NCBI RefSeq assembly: GCF_002104995.1
Contig: NW_024468338.1
Span: forward strand, 1 to 36,640
Direction of reading: 5' to 3'
From: Linderina pennispora
Taxonomy: Eukaryota > Kickxellomycota > Kickxellomycetes > Kickxellales > Kickxellaceae
DNA length: 36,640 nucleotides
The notes beneath the pieces were generated by a model that was given only the letters and a program-made list of their open reading frames with translations, did not search any database and had not been told where the DNA came from. Positions 20,893 to 31,012 of this stretch are shown in pieces. Within the stretch, counting starts at the first letter, position 1; each line of letters opens with the position of its first letter. The translations under genes were made by a program, and so were the position numbers.

Positions 20893-23693
20893 ATGGCGCT
20901 GAGCACACTGGAGAGACAGCTTCTGCTGGGGCAGACGGTGGATCGGAGCGCAGACGCACAGACGGATCAGAGCGCAGAGGCGCTGGCAGCGCTGCTGAGC
21001 CAGGGTCAGTACGAGCAGGTTTTGCGGTCGGAGGCAGCGCAGTATCTATTCCGCACGCTGGCCGCAGACGAGGACGTGACGGCGTCGTCTCTGCAGGCAA
21101 CAGCGCAGCAGCAGGCGCAGCAGTTCGCCACGCAGCACGGGGCCGCAGGCTGGGCATCTCTGACATGGATCGGAGCAGCAGCACTGCAGGCGTTCATCCA
21201 GACGAACTGGACGGGCCCCGAGTTCCTAATGGACCCGGCAGAGCTTTTGCTGGCCGTGGCAGACAAGTACAAGGAAGGGTTTATTGCAGCCGCGCCTACA
21301 GAGCTGCCCGAAGGCGCTTCCAAGCACGAGATCGGGCGACGTGACCAGCTGGGACGCGTGTATCTGGGAGCGGAGCAGAGCAAGGAGCGGGCGGCGCTCG
21401 ACCAGTCGCTACTGGAGATGTTGGCAGCCGACGGCGAGGAGGCGTATACGCTGACGCCGCGGCCGCTGTTTCTGGCACTTGCCCGCTGGCTGCTGGTGGA
21501 CATGGCGTGTGATGAGCGCGACCAGGCGGTAGGCAGCGCAAGGTGGTGGGCATCCCGTGCTTTGCTCGCACAGCAGAGCCTTTTGGAGTACCCGGCCCAG
21601 TCGCTGCTGGACCAGATCATGGACGGCTACAGTGCCGTGGAGCAGCAGATGCCGGCGGCGCCTGCCGAGCCGGTGCCGGAGCTGGGCGAGGACAGCATGG
21701 TGGAGGTGCAGGAGACGGTGCATGAGCCGATGAGCCGGTCGGCGGCGACCCACACATGGGATGCGGTGGGGGCGGGCGACCGCGAGCTGTGGGCAAGGCT
21801 CAGCATGGAGCACGGGGTGGCCTATGCGCAGCACCAGATGACGCGGGACGCGGTGCAGCAGCTAACGGCAGCACAGGCGGCCAGCGGGCTGCAGTGGGAG
21901 ATCACAGGCGCCAAGGGCAAGCGCACGCGGTTCCAAGAGTTCGACACCGCGCAGCTGGTGCTGCTAGCGCAGAGCGCCCAGCCGGCCCGCAAGGCAGATC
22001 AGGGGGCGGCGCCCGAGAGCTTTGCGCTGAACGACGACACGCTGCTGGAGCAGATTGCATTCACGGATCTGGACATATCGGGGCAGCAGCAGCTGCGGGG
22101 GCTGGACGCGAGTGTTTTACTGGCGCTGTGCCTGAATGTGCAGAACGAAAACCCGGCCCATGGTCTGACGTCCGAGCAGATGATGCCGTTTGTGGTGCGT
22201 GTGCTGCAGCACCCGGGCAACTGGAGCATCTACACCATGGCGTTGCTGCAGCGGTCGCGGCTGGAGGCAGCCAAAACCCGCACTGTGGAGCGTGCGACGC
22301 TGCAGCTGCAGGCCTTGGTCGACCAGATCTCGCACCCGCTGCCCGAGGCCCACGAGGCAGGGCCATGCGAGCGCCTGCAGTTCTTCCATGCGCTGGCGCT
22401 GCCCAGCCAGTGGGAGCTGGAGCGCGAGCTGGCCAAGCAGTTCATGGCCCTGGGCGTCGTGCGCTCGGCCCTGGATATCTTTGAGCGCCTGCACATGTGG
22501 GACGAGGTCATCGCGTGCTACCAGATGCTGGGCCAGGAGGAGGTTGCTGAGCGCATCATCCGCGAGCAGCTCGACTTGGCCCCGAGCCGCCCCAAGCTGT
22601 GGTGCCTGCTGGGCGACCTCAAGCAGGACCCGGCCCACTGGCGCCACGCCTGGGATGTCTCGGGCTGCCGCTACGCCCGCGCCATGCGCTCGCTGGGCGC
22701 CTACCATTTCGCGCGCAGCGAGTTCGGACGACTCCGTCACGTGCTACAAGCGCGCGCTGAAGCTCAACCCGCTGTTCGAGCGCTCGTGGTATATCCTGGG
22801 GTGCGCGGCGCTCAAGACCGGCGACTACGACACCGCGCGTGACGCCTTCCAGCAGGTGGTCCATATTGACTACGAGAACTCGGAGGCCTGGAACAACCTG
22901 GCCAGCATCCACATGCGGTCCAATGACGCGTCGCAGCGCCAGCAGGCGTGGTATGCGCTGCGCGAGGCCCTGAAGGGCAAATACGACTCGTGGCAGATCT
23001 GGTCCAACTTTTTGACCGCATCCATGGCGCTGGACCAGATCGGCGCCGCCATCCACGCCCTGGACCGTATCGTGCAGCTGCGAGCCGAGAAGGACGGCGC
23101 TGCCTGCGTCGACCTGGACATATTGCGGGGGATCATCTCGTCGCTGACACGCGGCACCTTGACACGTAATGACAATGAGCGCGAGGCCCGCCGCAAGGAG
23201 CAGCAGTACTCAAAGTACATTGAGCACCTGCTGGTCAATGCCATCGGAGGCCAAGATCACCAACTCCGCCCCGCTGTGGCGCGCCATGGCCGACTTTTGG
23301 TTCTGGCGCCGCGACTACAAGCACTGCCTCGACTGCTACATCAAGGCGTACCGCTGCTACTCGCAGATGCCCCAGGTGTCCTACGCCCCGCCGGTCTTCA
23401 AGGATGCCGTCGATGCCGCCCTGGAGCTTGCCGACATGTACGAGAACCTCGGCGACAAGGTGCAGGTTGTCAAGGCCCCCTCTGCCCAAGACGGCCAGCA
23501 GCAACACGACCAGGAGGTCGCCGGTGACGACCAGCGCAAGGCCGCTGCCATCGAGCAGCCCGTGTGCAGCGACTGGAAGCACCAGACAAAGATGCTGCTC
23601 AGGGGCCTGATTGGCAAGGGCAAGGGGTCGTTTGAAGGCACCCCGGACTACGAGCGGCTCGTTGAAGCACTGAAGGAGCTCCGCCAGGCCTGA
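20893..23693 (+). CDS. TTC27/Emw1-like tetratricopeptide repeat protein
   Basis: Emw1/TTC27 is a conserved TPR protein linked to cell-wall integrity in yeast and to folding or assembly of large complexes in animals. ATG 20893 gives MALSTLERQLLLGQTVD, followed by ALLSQGQYEQVLRSEAAQYL, the typical N-terminal repeat-like segment. A middle helical domain contains ARWWASRALLAQQSLLEYPA. The C-terminal TPR array is clear: FERLHMWDEVIACYQMLGQ, PKLWCLLGDLKQDPAHWRHA, CYKRALKLNPLFERSWYILG, DYDTARDAFQQVVHIDYENS and EAWNNLASIHMRSNDASQR. It then reads LWRAMADFWFWRRDYKHCLD and ends at 23693. Two frame changes, near 22728 and 23248, are one-base indels in runs. Length, about 930 residues, fits the family. 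Alternative upstream starts from 20746 are rejected because the 20893 ATG follows a TATA box and has a good ACC context. Confidence -1.
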
Positions 23694-24398
23694 ATCGCAG
23701 CGTCTTTTTAAATTGCGAGCCATGCGGTCTCCCCCCATGCCTTGCCGGTCAGCCTTTCTTGTCTCGGCCGATATATTCCGGAGGAGGTTTTGCGTAACCC
23801 ACTCTGCTCCCAGTTCGAGCGCCAGAAGCGAGTAGGACTGCTAAATAAAAAACACTGGCGTTTTTACCCGACAACGCGATCTGCTTGTTTGTGGAATGCA
23901 CGCCCAGACACGAACGCCAGCAGTTGATCCGCCTGCGGCATGTCGTGTTTTGGCTGTCCTGGATGAACAAGCCGAGAGGCCGACAGAGCTGATCCTTCTG
24001 TTCTCCCTCTAAGCAGCAGCAAAATAAAATAGCGTAGGGCGACGATCGCACACCATCCGCTGCTGGTGCTGGCAGTTTCCGACTTGGCAACTGCCAGCAA
24101 GTTCCATAGCGACTCTTGGCTGCATTGTGCACCCAACTCGGCCGGCCCAATCAATGGTCTCCTACTGGGGTTTCCCAATGTCAAGCATCGCCCTTTTGGC
24201 GGGCACATTGGGGGAGGGGCGGGAGCCAGGAGGGACAGCGGATTTTTTAGACAGCGCAGACGAAGCAGCAGGGGGAGGGCGCTTTCAGATGTTTTGAAGA
24301 CAGAGCCAAGAAGAATTGAAATCTCTGCTCCTTTTCATCCATTAATCAGCTTTTCCTCTACATTTTCCACTAGCACAAAGAAACCACACAGAAAAACC
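23694..24398. promoter_or_regulatory. Intergenic region with HMGS promoter
   Basis: This holds the 3' end of the TTC27 gene and the promoter of HMG-CoA synthase. A CCAAT sequence occurs near 24145. No convincing sterol-response element was found by eye. Confidence -1.
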
Positions 24399-25876
24399 AT
24401 GGTTGCCCGCGCCGAGAACATTGGTATCCGTGCCATCGAGGTCTACTTCCCGAGCCGTGTAAGTTGAATTCATGCTCTTTGCAAAGATGAGGAGAGCCCC
24501 CGGGACGTGTGCAAACAACAACATCAGCCGCCGGGCAGCAGCAGTAGCACTCAGTGCCTCTCTCTTCCTCCCTCTTCCCCTCTCTAGTACGTCGACCAGG
24601 TCGAGCTCGAGCAGCACGACGGCGTGTCGGCCGGCAAGTACACGATCGGTCTGGGGCAGTCCAAGATGGCGTTCTGCGACGACCGCGAGGACATCTCGTC
24701 AGTGTGCCTGACGGTGGTGCAGTCGTTCATGGAGAAGTACAACGTGTCGTACAGCGACATCGGGCGCCTGGAGGTGGGCACCGAGACGATCATCGACAAG
24801 AGCAAGTCGACCAAGACGGTGCTGATGAAGCTGTTTGAGGAGTCTGGCAACTTCAACGTCGAGGGCATCGACACGACCAACGCCTGCTACGGCGGCACCT
24901 CGGCGCTCTTCAACGCCTGCCAGTGGATGGACTCGTCGGCGTGGGACGGCCGTCTGGCGCTGGTGGTGGCCGGCGATATCGCCGTCTATGCGTCGGGCAA
25001 CGCCAGGCCGTCGGGCGGCTGCGGCGTCGTCTGCATGCTGGTTGCTCCCGATGCCCCGCTGGCGCTCGAGTTCCCGCTGCGCGCACCTTCATGGAGAACA
25101 CCTACGATTTCTACAAGCCCAACATGTCGTCCGAGTTCCCCACCGTCGACGGCCCGCTGTCGGTGACCTCGTATGTGCGTGCCCTCGATAACGCGTACCT
25201 GGCCTACATCGATGCCCTGGAGAAGCGCGCAGCCGAGTCCGCAGCCTCGCTGGACAGCGTCGACTACCTGGTCTTCCACTCGCCCTACACCAAGCAGGTC
25301 ATCAAGGGTTTTGGCCGTATCGCCTACAACGACTTTTTGCGCAGCCCCGATGCCCCGCAGTTCGCCGATGTCCAGCAGTTCAAGGACATTGCCCGCGAGG
25401 ACTCGTACACCAACAAGGTCCTCGAGAAGGCCTTCATTAACGTCTCCAAGCAGGCCTTTGCCGCCAAGACCAAGCCCTCGCTGCTGGCCGCCTCCAACAT
25501 CGGAAACATGTACACGGGCTCGGTCTTCTTTGGCCTGGCCTCGCTGCTCACCGAGGTGTCCTCGGCTGACCTCCAGGGCAAGCGCATTGCCCTGTTCTCC
25601 TATGGCTCCGGATGCGCCGCGTCCATGTACTCGTTCCGCGTCCGCGGCAACACCGAGGAGATCGCCAAGGCCCTTGACCTCAAGGCCCGTCTGGACAGCC
25701 GGACCAAGGTCTCGCCTGTCGAGTTCGAGCAGATCATGGCCCTGCGCGAGAAGACCCACAACGCCCTCGAGTACGAGCCCCAGAGCGACGTCTCCAAGCT
25801 CTTCCCTGGCACCTTCTATCTGCAGAAGATCGACTCCATGTGGCGCCGCGCCTATGGCCGCACTCCGCTCAACTAG
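24399..25876 (+). CDS. Hydroxymethylglutaryl-CoA synthase (mevalonate pathway)
   Basis: It condenses acetyl-CoA with acetoacetyl-CoA to HMG-CoA, the step before HMG-CoA reductase in sterol and isoprenoid synthesis, in the cytosol. Exon 1 (24399-24458) encodes [21 protein letters not shown] 129-bp intron (24459-24587, GTAAGT to CTAG, phase 0) follows, and exon 2 continues [19 protein letters not shown]. Catalytic residues are visible: Glu in [12 protein letters not shown] (about residue 85), Cys in [16 protein letters not shown] (about 119) and His in [11 protein letters not shown] (about 250). The C-terminal half has [18 protein letters not shown] and [16 protein letters not shown]. One base is lost near 25085 (GCCACC read as GCACC). 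Length, about 450 residues, is normal. No mitochondrial presequence is present. Assignment is firm. Confidence -1.
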
Positions 25877-26221
25877 AGAGAGCTGCTTCTCGGAAGCCGC
25901 TGGGGCGCTCGGGCGGAGCCAGTGATTTTCTGCTTCTTGATTTCTGCTTCTTGATTTCTTTTCCCCCAGTAATTTTTCTACCCTAAACAAAAACAAGCTT
26001 CAAATCATGGTACTTTCGACTTTTACATTAATTTCATACTCGTGATGATCTTCAGCTGCAAACAGAAGGTGTTGAGATCAGGGAATGCCAGCAAAGAGAC
26101 GGCCGGGTGGCTGGAATGCTGTGTGGAGGAGCCTCGAAAATGGGGTGAGAATGTCTAGTGGGATGGAATTTGGAAAAAGAAAAGCGCACAGAGACTACTG
26201 AACATGAAAGCAGCCCTCTGC
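25877..26221. other. Convergent intergenic region
   Basis: This lies between the stop codons of HMGS (plus) and the PI-PLC-like gene (minus). Apart from the 14-bp tandem repeat, only AT-rich 3' sequence is seen. Confidence -1.
25928..25955 (+). repeat. Two tandem 14-bp units in the HMGS 3' region
   Basis: TTCTGCTTCTTGAT occurs twice in a row, just past the HMGS stop codon. It probably lies in the 3' UTR. Confidence -1.
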
Positions 26222-27309
26222 TCATATCCGCAGGCCGCTGCCGCCAACAGCCAGCGACAGCACCACCGCAGCCATCGTCCACGCCATTGCCGCTGGCCCG
26301 ACAGCCCGAGCGCCACTGAGGTCCACAATCGCCCGCCCATCGCTGTTCACCTTGGCATCAAAGAACTCTGGGTAGAAGTTGCCCACATCGTCGCCCTCAT
26401 ACGGCAGCGCATTGAACTTCTTCGTGGGTGTCCACACATCGCCCTTGTCGTAAAAGTCGACCTCGACAAAGTTCATCCAGATCGACTGTCCACCGCGGCA
26501 TGTAACTGCATGGTACTCGAGCTGGTACCCGTTGGTCGTGCCCAGGTTGAACGGATACGGCAGGTTCGTGTGCTGCACCTTGTTGATCGTCGCTGTCTGG
26601 ACTATCAGGTGCGGGATCAGGAGAATCGATTCGGTCGACCGCGTCCACGGCCCGCACGTCCATTCGGCGCCGTACGTGAACGGGCCATCGAGCTTGAGCA
26701 CTATTCCTTTAAACTGAATAAAGTGCTTCTTGTAGTTTGAGATGGCCGGCGACTCGGCAAACACCACCAGCCGCGTGCCGTCGGAAATCATCTTCTCCAG
26801 CGTCGGCCACTTCCCAGTCACCGTCTTGCTGGGCAGCATGTATGTGTCGATGCCCGAGCTCACGAACGCCTGCTCCACAGCAGCTGGGTCCGCCGTGGTC
26901 TCAGCGCCATCCAGGAATATCGTCACCACCTCGTTGGGGTTGTCATCGAGCCACGCCTTCACAATTTCCAGCGTCGCCGCCAGCGTGCCGCCGTTGATCA
27001 CGCTGCAGTCGGGGAAGCACAAATTCACCGAGCCCGCCGTCGAGCCCTTGTAGATGTCCAGATGCAGCCCACGCACCCCGTCCTTCAGCTGCTGCTTGAT
27101 GTCCTTGTACTGCGTGCCCGCAAGCCCGAGCTGTTTACCAGCGCAAATGAGGCATGTGTCGAGATGTGTGATACTTCGTGAATGCCCGCGAACACAGCTC
27201 GCTGGATCCGTTGCACTTTTTGTTGGCTGCTAGAACAAGCACCAGCTGCAATGGCGCATAGTGCAAATGTCAGCAGGCCCCGGAGCCCAATCGTACAATG
27301 GCTGCTCAT
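26222..27309 (-). CDS. Secreted, probably GPI-anchored PI-PLC X-domain-like protein
   Basis: The family (PLC-like phosphodiesterases with a TIM barrel) cleaves phosphoinositides or GPI in bacteria; the fungal secreted members are little studied. ATG 27309 gives a signal peptide (IGLRGLLTFALCAIAAGACS). Next come KCNGSSELCSRAFTK, VSHISTHASFALVNSSG (first catalytic-type His in THASF), YKDIKQQLKDGVRGLHLDIY, LCFPDCSVINGGTL, WLDDNPNEVVTIFLDGAE and TRLVVFAES. The C-terminus is hydrophobic (AMAWTMAAVVLSLAVGGSGL), a likely GPI-attachment signal. In most fungal homologues I recall the 'LCFPDC' position as LCHTxC, with a histidine; here it is Phe-Pro. Frame changes lie near 27115, 27165 and 27215. The gene is convergent with HMGS. 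Family call is good; activity is uncertain. Confidence -1.
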
Positions 27310-28268
27310 GGCAGGATATGTGAAACGGTGGAATGAAAAAATGTAGGTCGTATAGTAAGGTGGACGATGAAAGGGAAGAGGGAGTGTTGCGGCGAAGACG
27401 GGAGACGGGTAGAAAAAACGAAGAATAAGCTGAAAACGAGAAAGCCTAGGTGGACAGAAAGAAGGGAGGGATGCTGGAGCAGAGCGAGTGAGAAGACCCA
27501 AGATTGAACACAAAAACAAACGCGAAGGAAGGGGATCACCAGTCCAAGCAAGTACGCTATTACTTTCTTTGCTGGGCACGAAAATACACCACTCTATTCG
27601 CTAAACAGCCGTGTCTTTTACTGAGAGAAAAAGATGCCTCTGGGCCAACCAGCCACGACAGAGAGCAAGGGCGAGATTTATAGAATCGGAGAACGGATAG
27701 CACAGCAAAATAGTGGCTGAACCAGGCTATTAATACAACACACAGGCGATGTGTGTAACCAAGGAAGGCCTAGAGACTGGATGAGTGGAAAAAGGCGAGC
27801 AGGATTGTTTAGCGCAGACAAGAAGCTGCAACCGCCCGCCCTTTAACCTACATCCCTCGCCCACTGGCTGAATCCACCCGCGCAGACACAATACAGCAGC
27901 CAGTCGACTTTTCTTCACTGTGAACCGCTTTTTTGGGAGGGATGGCCAGCGCTCTAGCGTGGAGCGAGGGCATGCACACCTCCACACATGTAATTCTCAC
28001 AACATTCCCTTGGGCAGTTCCAAGCAGTTAATGCTTTATTGCCTCGTCCTTTTTCTTTTCTCTTTGCACACGGTCTCTCGCCACCGGATTGCAGCCTGCA
28101 CAGAGCCTGCCACTGCAAACTTTCTTTTTGTTTTTCTCCAGAGGCAGCCCGTCCCCATGCACAAGCAATCCCACCTTTATCCAGACCTCGGCTATTCCGG
28201 GCTCCAGGCGATCTATAATTAGCTTTTCTAAACCCCATCGTCCCGCAGTGCCCACAGACTGATGGTCC

Positions 28269-28294
28269 CACACACACACAACCACCACCACCAC
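28269..28294 (+). repeat. Microsatellite (CA)6 followed by (ACC)n
   Basis: CA dinucleotides run directly into ACC trinucleotides. This is simple sequence in the intergenic region. Confidence -1.
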
Positions 28295-28576
28295 AGCCCG
28301 TGCGGGATTGGGTGGAATATCGCCTTGGGCTAGGCTGATGTGACTCGGGGTTTAGCCCGCCTCCATGGATGCCAGGACATCGCCACATATCGTCCGTGCC
28401 GTCATCGTCGGCAGCGACATGCTGCATGATCGCCATTGCAACGACAATTGTGACTTTGCAAATGTAAACATTGCCGGTACTGCTCGGTTCGCGTGCGGCT
28501 TTGGTCAACGTCGATCCTGCTAGTCGGCGCAATAAACAGCGAGTTGCCTCTGCATAGCGATCTGATCCATAGACCA

Positions 28577-28606
28577 ATCACTGCGGATCGGATCACTGCG
28601 GATCCT
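28577..28606 (+). repeat. Two near-identical 15-bp direct repeats
   Basis: ATCACTGCGGATCGG is followed directly by ATCACTGCGGATCCT, about 100 bases before the DDX47 start codon. It could be a chance duplication or a regulatory element. Confidence -1.
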
Positions 28607-28704
28607 CGGCTTTTTTGTTCAAAACTTTTTTGGAGCGCATTGGTAAGCTCTCCTTCACCACTGTCTCTTCATTTATCCTCGCCTCCAGCTACCTCAATTC
28701 CACA

Positions 28705-30049
28705 ATGTCGGACACAGAAAGAGGCACCCAAATCGTTTTGCCGATATCGGCGTCATGACACAGCTGTGCGAGGCCTGCGACAAGCTTGGCTTCAAGGCAC
28801 CCACCGAGATCCAGCGCGACGCGATTCCTTGGGCCCTGCAGGGCCGCGACGTGATCGGCCTGGCGCAGACCGGCTCCGGAAAGACCGCTGCCTTTGCGCT
28901 CCCGATCCTGCAGGCGCTCTGGGAGAACCCATCCCCGCTGTTTGCATGCGTGATGGCGCCGACGCGCGAGCTGGCGTCCAGATTGCAGAGACATTTGAGG
29001 CGCTGGGTTCGGCGATTGGCGCGCGGCGCAGTAGTCGTTGGCGGCATGGACATGATTGCACAGCAAATCGCCTGTCGCGTAAGCCACACGTGGTGGTGTG
29101 CACCCCAGGCCGTCTGCAGGACCACCTGGAGAACACCAAGGGCTTTTCGCTGCGCACGCTAAAATACCTGGTCATGGATGAGGCAGATCGGCTGCTGGAC
29201 CTCGACTTTGGCCCAAGATTGACCAGATCCTAAAGGTCATCCCACGCGAGCGAAACACGTTCTTGTTCTCGGCCACCATGACCACCAAGGTAGCGAAGCT
29301 GCAGAGGGCGTCGCTGACAAACCCTGTCAAGGTTGAGGTGTCGACAAAGTACTCAACTGCCGACAAGCTGCTGCAATACTACATGTTCTTCCCATTCAAG
29401 CGCAAGGACTGCTATCTGGTGTGGCTGCTGAACGAAATGCGGGACAGTCGGCGATTGTGTTTGCGCGCACCTGTAACGAGGTCCTGCGTATCGGTTTGCT
29501 GCTGCGCAACCTGGGCATCGAGGCTATTCCTTTGCATGGCCAGCTCAGCATGGATCGCCGCATGGGAGCGCTGAACAAGTTCAAGTCTGGTAAGCGCAAC
29601 GTCCTGGTGGCCACCGATGTGGCCTCGCGTGGCCTCGACATCCCGGCCGTCGACATTGTCGTCAACTACGACATTCCGACCCACTCCAAGGACTATATCC
29701 ACCGTGTCGGTCGCACAGCCCGCGCTGGCCGCTCGGGCCGTGCTATCTCATTTGTGACCCAGTAACGACGTGGAGCTGCTGCAGCGTATCGAAGCAGGTC
29801 ATTGGCAAAAAGCTGGACGAATTCCCGGGCAACAAGGATGAAATCATGCTTCTGCAGGAGCGCGTCAACGAGGCACAGCGCATGGCCACGCTGGAGCTCA
29901 AGGAACTGCAGGCCAAGAAGGGCAGCCAAGGGCAAAGGCAAGCCGGTCGCGCGATGACAACGACGACGACAACAGCAAGCGGATCTCGGTGGACGAGGCC
30001 AAGAAGATCCGCAAGGGCGGCAAGGGCGGCAAGGAAGCAGCGGCGATAA
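28705..30049 (+). CDS. DEAD-box RNA helicase DDX47/Rrp3 (18S rRNA processing)
   Basis: Rrp3/DDX47 is a nucleolar helicase needed for early pre-18S rRNA cleavage. ATG 28705 gives MSDT, then [13 protein letters not shown] with the typical isolated Phe. Motifs in order: Q ([15 protein letters not shown]), I (AQTGSGKT), Ia (PTRELA), Ib (TPGRLQDHL), II (VMDEADRLL), III (SAT), IV ([13 protein letters not shown]), V ([11 protein letters not shown]) and VI ([15 protein letters not shown]). The [19 protein letters not shown] segment between the RecA domains is typical of Rrp3. The C-terminus is basic ([16 protein letters not shown], then KQRR), ending at 30049. At least six frame changes are needed, near 28720, 28736, 28978, 29210, 29440 and 29765, plus two in the tail. 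Length, about 448 residues, fits. The AlkB-like gene starts 110 bp downstream on the same strand. Confidence -1.
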
Positions 30050-30159
30050 GCACGCCCCCGTCACTTACCATAAAAATGCAATTTGTCCTGTGTGTATGTT
30101 CTGTTGCTGCATCAATGCATTTACACAACCAGCATGCGTGCATGTCTTTATATGTTAGT

Positions 30160-30922
30160 ATGGCTGATACGCAGGAGCTGTTTGCAGAAGCTGTTTGGCG
30201 ACGCGTCTGATGGAGAAGGAGCCGACTCTCCAGACAAAATCGACAACGAATTCGCACACCACGACGCCTTGCTCCAGCTAATGAACGATTCCACCTTCCT
30301 CGGGTCCGCTAGCACCCCTCACATCGACGAGCCGGTGCCAGGCTTCAAGATCCACCGCAACGCTCTTCACCCAGCCCTCTGCACCGCATTCTTTAACTGG
30401 CTCTCCGCCGAGTACTTTCCCCACACCTCCACCGACACGTCCGCAAAGAGGATCAACCAGGGAATGCACTTTGGCGCCATGACCGACGCCTCCACGCCCT
30501 TTGGATTCCTGTCCCGCATGTGCTGCGAGCATCCACTGCTGCTGCCAAAGGAGGTGCGTGAGCGCCCTGTGCTGTTTGATCAAGCAATCATCAACCTATA
30601 CGACCCAGGCGAGGGAATCGGCGACCATATCGATCTTTTGAGGTTCGGCGATGGGATCGCTGGCTTTAGTTTTGGTGCGCCCGCGCTTTTGCGCTTGAGA
30701 CCAGTCAAGGACGATGATATTGAGAGAGCAGCAAGGTATGCAGACCATGACAACGGGGTGGTCCCAGGCGAGGTATCGGCATGGATCAAGCCAGGGGATA
30801 TCTACGCGATGGCGGGCGATGCACGGTTCCGCTGGTCACATGGGTTTCCAGCTCTGCACCATTCGGGTGACCCAGTCCTCGATGGGCGCCGCATATCAGT
30901 AACGCTGCGCAAGCTTGCATAA
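30160..30922 (+). CDS. AlkB-like 2-oxoglutarate/Fe(II) dioxygenase
   Basis: AlkB-family enzymes hydroxylate or demethylate nucleic acids or proteins using Fe(II) and 2-oxoglutarate. ATG 30160 gives MADTQELFA; one base is lost near 30190 before QKLFGDASDGEGADSPDK. The core follows: INQGMHFGAMTDASTPFGFL, RPVLFDQAIINLYDPGEGI, the iron-binding GDHIDLLRFGDGI (His-x-Asp near residue 155), FSFGAPALLRLRP, the distal iron ligand RWSHGF (about 227) and the 2-oxoglutarate arginines in GRRISVTLRKLA. Length is about 253 residues. It most resembles the fungal group that includes fission yeast Ofd2 and the AlkB domain of ALKBH8; this is pattern memory and the substrate is unknown. The QNG1 gene begins 90 bp downstream. 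Confidence -1.
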
Positions 30923-31012
30923 AAAATTTTCTTTTTTTTCGTTATTTTTTCGGTTCCTTTTCCTCTGCTTCCGTTTTACACAAACTCTCTTTATTTGCCC
31001 CATTTACCCAAA

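Larger units (their letters stand above)
27310..28704. other. Long divergent intergenic region
   Basis: These 1.4 kb lie between the PI-PLC-like gene (minus) and the DDX47 gene (plus) and must hold both promoters. They contain a CA/ACC microsatellite and a 15-bp duplication. Open frames here are low-complexity and show no family features. No RNA gene could be recognised. Confidence -1.

Noticed and set aside
21006-22740. Several ORFs antisense to the TTC27 gene
   Set aside because: They lie across the coding frame of a conserved TPR protein and show no family motif.
24986-25996. 336-residue ORF opposite HMG-CoA synthase
   Set aside because: It is antisense to an unmistakable HMGS with all catalytic residues; the ORF is a by-product of codon bias.
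28300-28390. GC-rich hairpin-prone stretch as a structured RNA (SRP or RNase P/MRP)
   Set aside because: I could not find the conserved elements of any known RNA family, and the region overlaps a promoter.
27954-28577. Long minus-strand ORF upstream of the DDX47 gene
   Set aside because: Low-complexity Gly/Cys/Arg composition read from a CA/ACC microsatellite, no domain features, and it overlaps probable promoters.
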